From: Bradyrhizobium sp.
GTDB taxonomy: Bacteria; Pseudomonadota; Alphaproteobacteria; Rhizobiales; Xanthobacteraceae
Length of the DNA stretch: 58,323 bases
Assembly (NCBI RefSeq): GCF_004799445.1
Contig: NZ_SSNA01000128.1
Location: 1 to 58,323 of the forward strand
Direction: 5' to 3'
The notes below the pieces were generated by a model. The model worked only from the letters and a program-made list of their open reading frames with translations. It was not told the origin of the DNA and did no database searches. Numbering within the stretch: position 1 is the stretch's first letter; every line of letters starts with the position of its first letter. Below are positions 54,685 through 58,323 of the stretch, one piece after another. The position numbers and the translations under genes are program-made.

Positions 54685-55287
54685 ATGAGCGGCAGCGACG
54701 CCCGCGCCCTCTCCCGCTCGCTGCTTGATCTTTGCCGGATGCGCAAGCTGACCATTGCGACCGCGGAATCCTGCACCGGGGGCCTCGTCGCCGGCGTGCT
54801 GACCGATATCCCGGGCTCCTCCGATGTGATCGACCGCGGTTTTGTGACCTATTCCAATGAGGCCAAGCGCGCGATGCTCGGCGTCAAGGTCACGACGCTC
54901 GCCACCTTCGGCGCGGTCAGCAAGGAAACCGCGACGGCCATGGCGGTCGGCGCGCTGGAGCGCGCCGGCGTCGATCTTGCCGTCTCCATCACCGGCATCG
55001 CCGGCCCCGGAGGCGCCACGCCGGGCAAGCCGGTGGGACTGGTGCATTTTGCCGTGGCCGCCCGCGACGGCCGAATTTTGCATCGCGAATGCCGCTTCGG
55101 CGCGATCGGCCGCAGCGCGGTGCGGCAGCGTTCCGTGGTCGAGGCGCTGCGAATGCTGACGGAACTGGCCCGCGGACCACAGGCGGCGACCCAACCGCGC
55201 CGCGCGGCGACCAGCCGGGTTCATCCCCGCCTGGCGCGAACGCCGCGCCGTGGCGCGGTCAAACGACGGCGACCGCCGCGAACCTAG
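54685..55287 (+). CDS. CinA C-terminal domain protein (NMN amidohydrolase)
   Basis: 200 residues. The PncC/CinA-C core: [28 protein letters not shown] is broken in my reading into TAESCTGG (active Ser) and IPGSSDV, then [18 protein letters not shown] and [10 protein letters not shown]. It hydrolyses nicotinamide mononucleotide to nicotinate mononucleotide in NAD recycling. The N-terminal CinA domain is absent, so this is the stand-alone form. The last ~45 residues are Arg/Pro-rich. It starts one base after the ispDF stop codon with GGAG nine bases upstream. Confidence 0.92.
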   Translation: MSGSDARALSRSLLDLCRMRKLTIATAESCTGGLVAGVLTDIPGSSDVIDRGFVTYSNEAKRAMLGVKVTTLATFGAVSKETATAMAVGALERAGVDLAVSITGIAGPGGATPGKPVGLVHFAVAARDGRILHRECRFGAIGRSAVRQRSVVEALRMLTELARGPQAATQPRRAATSRVHPRLARTPRRGAVKRRRPPRT

Positions 55288-55311
55288 TTCGACAAGCCGC
55301 GCGATGCGCGC

Positions 55312-55791
55312 TCACGTCGATGCCTTGCCTGCGATGCCCGGCCTGCCGTAAATCATGTCGGCGCGCTTTTCGAACGCCGCGGCGAAGCGCTGGAATGCGG
55401 TGTCGAACATCGTACCCATCAGCATCGCCAGCATCCGGCTTTTGAATTCGTAGGCAAGATAGAATCCGACATCGCAGGCATCTTCCGACTTCGGCTCGAA
55501 CGTCCAGCGATTCTCGAGGTTGCTGAACGGCCCCTGCAGGTACTCGACCAGAATCTTCAAATTGGCGCGGTCCAGCGTGACCCGGCTGGTGAAGGCCTCG
55601 CGCACCAGCTTGAAGGAAACCGTCATGTCGGCGATGACGATTTCGGTGCCGTCGGGCTTCGGCGTGCGTTGACGTATTTTCATCGCGCGGCACAGCGGCA
55701 CGAATTCAGGGTAACGCTCGACGTCGGCAACCAGGTCGAACATCTGCGGCGCGCTGTGGTTGACCCGGCGCCTAGAGTTGAATTTCGGCAT
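55312..55791 (-). CDS. RatA/Coq10-type START-domain protein
   Basis: 159 residues. Polyketide-cyclase/START fold: HSAPQMFDLVADVERYPEFV, PLCRAMKI, VSFKLVREAFTSRVTLDRAN, FSNLENRWTFEP, FYLAYEFKSRMLAMLMG. The family includes Coq10, a quinone-binding chaperone of ubiquinone use, and RatA, a toxin blocking 70S assembly in E. coli. In alphaproteobacteria, where it usually follows lipA as here, the quinone role is more likely (inference). It is separated from lipA by 43 bases on the same strand. Confidence 0.9.
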   Translation of the reverse strand: MPKFNSRRRVNHSAPQMFDLVADVERYPEFVPLCRAMKIRQRTPKPDGTEIVIADMTVSFKLVREAFTSRVTLDRANLKILVEYLQGPFSNLENRWTFEPKSEDACDVGFYLAYEFKSRMLAMLMGTMFDTAFQRFAAAFEKRADMIYGRPGIAGKAST

Positions 55792-55834
55792 CGACTAATG
55801 TCCCGGCTCTGACATTCGCATCCCGTTGCAGCGG

Positions 55835-56794
55835 TTAGAGCCGAAGCGCAGCTCGCGCCGCCTGCAGTTTTGCGAAATCATCGCCTGCGTGATGCGATGA
55901 ACGGGTCAGCGGGCTCGCCGACACCATCAGGAACCCCTTGGTATAGGCGACCTTCTCGTAGCCTGCGAATTCATCCGGGGTCACATAACGCATCACGGCG
56001 TGGTGCTTCCGGGTCGGCTGCAGATACTGGCCGATGGTCAGAAAGTCCACATCCGCCGAGCGGAGGTCGTCCATCACCTGCAGGACCTCGTGGCGCTCTT
56101 CGCCAAGTCCGACCATGATGCCCGATTTGGTGAAGATGGTCGGATCGATTTCCTTGACCCGCTGCAACAGCCGGACGGAGTGGAAATAGCGCGCGCCCGG
56201 GCGCACGTTGAGATAGCGCGACGGCACGGTTTCCAGGTTGTGATTGAAAACGTCGGGCTTCGCCGCCGCCACCACTTCGAGCGCGCCGTCCTTGCGCAGG
56301 AAATCCGGCGTCAGGATCTCGATGGTCGTGGTCGGGCAGCGGGCGCGGATGGCGCGGATGGTTTGCGCGAAATGTTCGGCGCCGCCGTCGGCGAGGTCAT
56401 CGCGATCCACCGAGGTGATGACGATATGGGCGAGCCCGAGCTTGAAGGTCGCTTCCGCGACGTGGTCCGGCTCGTTGGCGTCGAGCGCGCCGGGCATGCC
56501 GGTCTTGACGTTGCAGAAGGCGCAGGCCCGGGTGCAGGTGTCGCCCATGATCATGAAGGTTGCGTGCTTCTTGTCCCAGCACTCGCCGATATTCGGACAG
56601 CCCGCCTCCTCGCACACCGTGACCAGGCCGTTTTCCTTGACGATGTTGCGGGTATCGGCATAGCCGCGCGTGGTCGGCGCCCGCACCCTGATCCAGTCCG
56701 GCTTCGGTGGCGACAACGCGTCCGGCCGGTTCACCTTTTCGGGGTGACGCGGGCGCAGCGGCGTGGCTGAAACGGTATCGACGACGACGACCAT
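55835..56794 (-). CDS. lipA: lipoyl synthase
   Basis: 319 residues, radical SAM enzyme. The auxiliary cluster motif [12 protein letters not shown] (CxxxxCxxxxxC) is followed by the SAM cluster [10 protein letters not shown] (CxxxCxxC), then the [14 protein letters not shown] region, [25 protein letters not shown] and the C-terminal [11 protein letters not shown] with the RSS motif that holds the auxiliary iron. It inserts two sulfurs into octanoyl-E2 to make lipoyl cofactors. All ligands are intact. Confidence 0.97.
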   Translation of the reverse strand: MVVVVDTVSATPLRPRHPEKVNRPDALSPPKPDWIRVRAPTTRGYADTRNIVKENGLVTVCEEAGCPNIGECWDKKHATFMIMGDTCTRACAFCNVKTGMPGALDANEPDHVAEATFKLGLAHIVITSVDRDDLADGGAEHFAQTIRAIRARCPTTTIEILTPDFLRKDGALEVVAAAKPDVFNHNLETVPSRYLNVRPGARYFHSVRLLQRVKEIDPTIFTKSGIMVGLGEERHEVLQVMDDLRSADVDFLTIGQYLQPTRKHHAVMRYVTPDEFAGYEKVAYTKGFLMVSASPLTRSSHHAGDDFAKLQAARAALRL

Positions 56795-56891
56795 GGACTG
56801 TCCATTCTCTGGGCTTTAGCTAGTCCGCTGCACCGGGAATCGCAACCGCCCTCGCCTTGCAACCCACCAACTTCCTAGCATATCGGTCGGA

Positions 56892-57488
56892 ATGGCTCAA
56901 AATCGCACATTGAACGGGCACGGCGCTGGCAAAGCGCTGAAGCGCGCCTTCTTTGCCCGCAGCGTGCACGAGGTCGCGCCCGACCTGATCGGCGCGACGC
57001 TGCTGGTGGACGGCGTCGGCGGCATCATCGTCGAGGTCGAGGCCTATCACCACACGGAGCCTGCCGCGCACTCCTTCCGGGGGCCGACGCCGCGAAATGC
57101 GGTCATGTTCGGTCCGCCCGGCTTCGTCTATGTCTATCGCTCCTACGGCATCCACTGGTGCGTCAATTTCGTCTGCGAAAAGCCGGGTTCCGCCAGCGCG
57201 GTGCTGATCCGCGCGATCGAGCCAACCCACGGCCTGGCGGCAATGCGGCGCCGGCGGCACCTGCACGACGCGCGATCGCTGTGCTCGGGGCCGGGTAAAC
57301 TGACGGAAGCGCTCGGCATCACCCACAAGCACAACGGACTGCCGCTCGATGTGCCGCCGCTCGCCTTGTTCGCGCGGGAAAGCAAACCCGACATCGTCGC
57401 CGGCGTGCGGATCGGCATCACCAAGGCGGTCGAGCTACCCTGGCGATACGGGTTGAAAGGCTCGAAGTTCCTGAGCAAACCGTTTTGA
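56892..57488 (+). CDS. 3-methyladenine DNA glycosylase (AAG/MPG type)
   Basis: 198 residues. The Aag fold signature: [36 protein letters not shown] (catalytic Glu), [40 protein letters not shown]. It flips out alkylated purines and removes them to start base-excision repair. It is monocistronic, divergent from lipA. The start at 56892 fits the family length. Confidence 0.94.
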   Translation: MAQNRTLNGHGAGKALKRAFFARSVHEVAPDLIGATLLVDGVGGIIVEVEAYHHTEPAAHSFRGPTPRNAVMFGPPGFVYVYRSYGIHWCVNFVCEKPGSASAVLIRAIEPTHGLAAMRRRRHLHDARSLCSGPGKLTEALGITHKHNGLPLDVPPLALFARESKPDIVAGVRIGITKAVELPWRYGLKGSKFLSKPF

Positions 57489-57505
57489 CGCGAGCAGCAT
57501 GAGAC

Positions 57506-57570
57506 CGTCATTGCGAGCCAACGGGCCGCGCGAATGCGCGCCCGATGACAGGCTCCGCGAAGCAATCCAG
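57506..57570 (+). repeat. dispersed palindromic repeat, variant with insert
   Basis: Begins CGTCATTGCGAGCC and ends GCGAAGCAATCCAG, like the element at 57582, but its middle is replaced by about 35 other bases (GGGCCGCGCGAATGCGCGCCC forms its own hairpin; core GGGC/GCCC). It belongs to the GTCATTGCGAGC family common in Bradyrhizobium and Rhodopseudomonas intergenic DNA (from recall). Confidence 0.7.
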
Positions 57571-57581
57571 TCCACCACGAT

Positions 57582-57660
57582 CGTCATTGCGAGCGGAGCG
57601 AAGCAATCCATAGTTCGGCAGAAGGAACGAGGGGATTGCTTCGCTCCGCTCGCAATGACG
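57582..57660. repeat. perfect 28-base inverted repeat (REP-like)
   Basis: Left arm 57582-57609 and right arm 57633-57660 are exact reverse complements; both carry GTCATTGCGAGC and GAAGCAATCC at their ends. The 23-base spacer is unrelated. As RNA it would make a very stable hairpin, possibly a transcription end for the glycosylase gene 94 bases upstream. Confidence 0.92.
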
Positions 57661-57740
57661 GCAAATGCAGATACGGCTTCGCGATCCCGCGACGTGTTGC
57701 GTCCGGGGTTTGCGTAAAACGTCCGCCCCTTGAAAACAGA

Positions 57741-57855
57741 GGGCGTGGGGAATGCCGGGTGCCCTTCGCACCCGCAGCCGCGCGTGTAGTGTAGAAAGCA
57801 CGCGCGTTAGTCACCACGGTTGCGCCGAGATCACCCGGCATTCCCGCACGCGAAT
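57741..57855 (+). repeat. folded intergenic element, possibly structured RNA
   Basis: Outer arms GGGAATGCCGGGTG (57748-57761) and CACCCGGCATTCCC (57832-57845) are perfect complements 70 bases apart. Inside are GGGTGC/GCACCC with a 5-base loop (57757-57773) and a GCGCGTG/CACGCGC hairpin near 57780-57805. Some pairs exclude each other, so it could switch between a long stem and a branched form. I recall related sequence in many Bradyrhizobium intergenic regions. No reading frame in it is convincing. Confidence 0.5.
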
Positions 57856-58323
57856 GGTTTTAACGGTTTCCTTCGTGCTCTCCCCGGTGATCGGGCTTTC
57901 TTGTCACCGTCACCCCTGGGAAGCTTGCTTCTCAAGAGCTTGACGCCGGCGTCGAGGCGTCAGGACCACACGACTTCGCCGTCCGCAAGCTGGCGCATTC
58001 GTCTCCAACGCCGCCCGCGTCCATCGCATCCCCTCCCGCGTTGATGACGTTGCGCAACGCCCCTCTTTCGGGACAGGACGGCGAGATTTGTAGAAGTGAT
58101 TTGCCCGACGCGCGAAGCCAAATATTTTTGCGACGAGGACTGGACAGGGAAATTTACCAGGACCGACTGATTTGCCCGCCGGGCTGGTTTGCGAGTTTGT
58201 TCCTGTGAATAGCTCCGGCCGAGGCCGACCGGCAAAACCGGACAGCCAGCATTTCCGATATTACCCCATCACCAGACATGCCGCGGACACGCCAAGATCG
58301 ACGCGATTGACCCAGACCGGACG
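57856..58323. other. hairpin-rich non-coding end of the window
   Basis: No gene is supported. Further small stems occur: TGACGCC/GGCGTCA (57941-57947 with 57956-57962) and GAAGC/GCTTC near 57920. The sequence between 57,741 and about 58,130 seems to be one repeat-like block, followed by ordinary intergenic DNA to the window end. The short open frames on both strands here are shadows of repeats. Confidence 0.45.

Noticed and set aside
57584..58235. Small open frames in the right-end repeats
   Set aside because: They cross exact inverted repeats and hairpins on both strands and have no family-like sequence.
1..58323. CRISPR arrays, insertion sequences, rRNA genes
   Set aside because: I saw no regularly spaced repeats with spacers, no transposase reading frame and no rRNA sequence in the window.

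Overview
The window looks like a chromosomal segment of an alphaproteobacterium of the Bradyrhizobium/Rhodopseudomonas group (Nitrobacteraceae). The evidence is high GC, the linked gene order dusB(nifR3)-ntrB-ntrC-ntrY-ntrX followed by hfq-hflX, a fused ispDF, an NtrX without the GAFTGA motif, and an intergenic repeat of the 'GTCATTGCGAGC' type at the right end. All names are from reading translated sequence; no database was searched.

Region by region. (1) 1-6.2 kb is accessory DNA: small hypothetical proteins, an outer-membrane beta-barrel, a SRAP/HMCES-type peptidase, an exported amidase and a broken gene. It ends at the 3' end of tRNA-Ser(UGA), where integrating elements commonly insert. 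(2) 6.2-13.9 kb is core DNA: rlpA, a D,D-carboxypeptidase, then the tightly packed series tmk-holB-metG-tatD-MBL hydrolase. (3) 14-38.6 kb is mostly catabolic and secretory. A 4,5-dihydroxyphthalate-decarboxylase-like gene with an AAHS transporter, MarR and class II aldolase is followed by a three-gene exported cassette (large unknown secreted protein, S8 protease, outer-membrane-like barrel). Next come a TRAP transporter with an acyl-CoA ligase and an amidohydrolase, a vicinal-cysteine esterase, an S1/P1 nuclease, a crotonase, and a gamma-resorcylate decarboxylase cluster with its own MarR. (4) 38.7-40.8 kb holds a cobalt-type nitrile hydratase operon and a small His-rich exported protein. 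(5) 40.8-43.7 kb holds mazG, whose 5' end is present twice, flanking a DUF2079-like membrane protein gene. (6) 43.7-57.5 kb is core DNA: hflX, hfq, ntrXYCB, dusB, ispDF, cinA-type deamidase, ratA/coq10, lipA and an alkyladenine glycosylase. (7) 57.5-58.3 kb is non-coding, repetitive and rich in hairpins.

How the parts fit: the catabolic islands import aromatic or organic acids (two AAHS permeases, one TRAP system) and begin their breakdown by decarboxylation (Pht5-like and gamma-resorcylate decarboxylases). Each of two clusters is divided by a MarR gene with a small palindrome in the divergent promoter. Ring-cleavage enzymes are not in the window. The ntr block handles nitrogen signalling, and nitrile hydratase could supply amides as a nitrogen source.

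The best candidate for something undescribed is 19,795-24,706. There an uncharacterised 799-residue exported protein overlaps an exported subtilase by 4 bases, and 20 bases later comes a lipid- or surface-facing barrel protein with an Ig-like front domain. The duplicated mazG 5' segment and the folded repeat at 57.74-57.86 kb are the other structural signals that ordinary annotation would miss.
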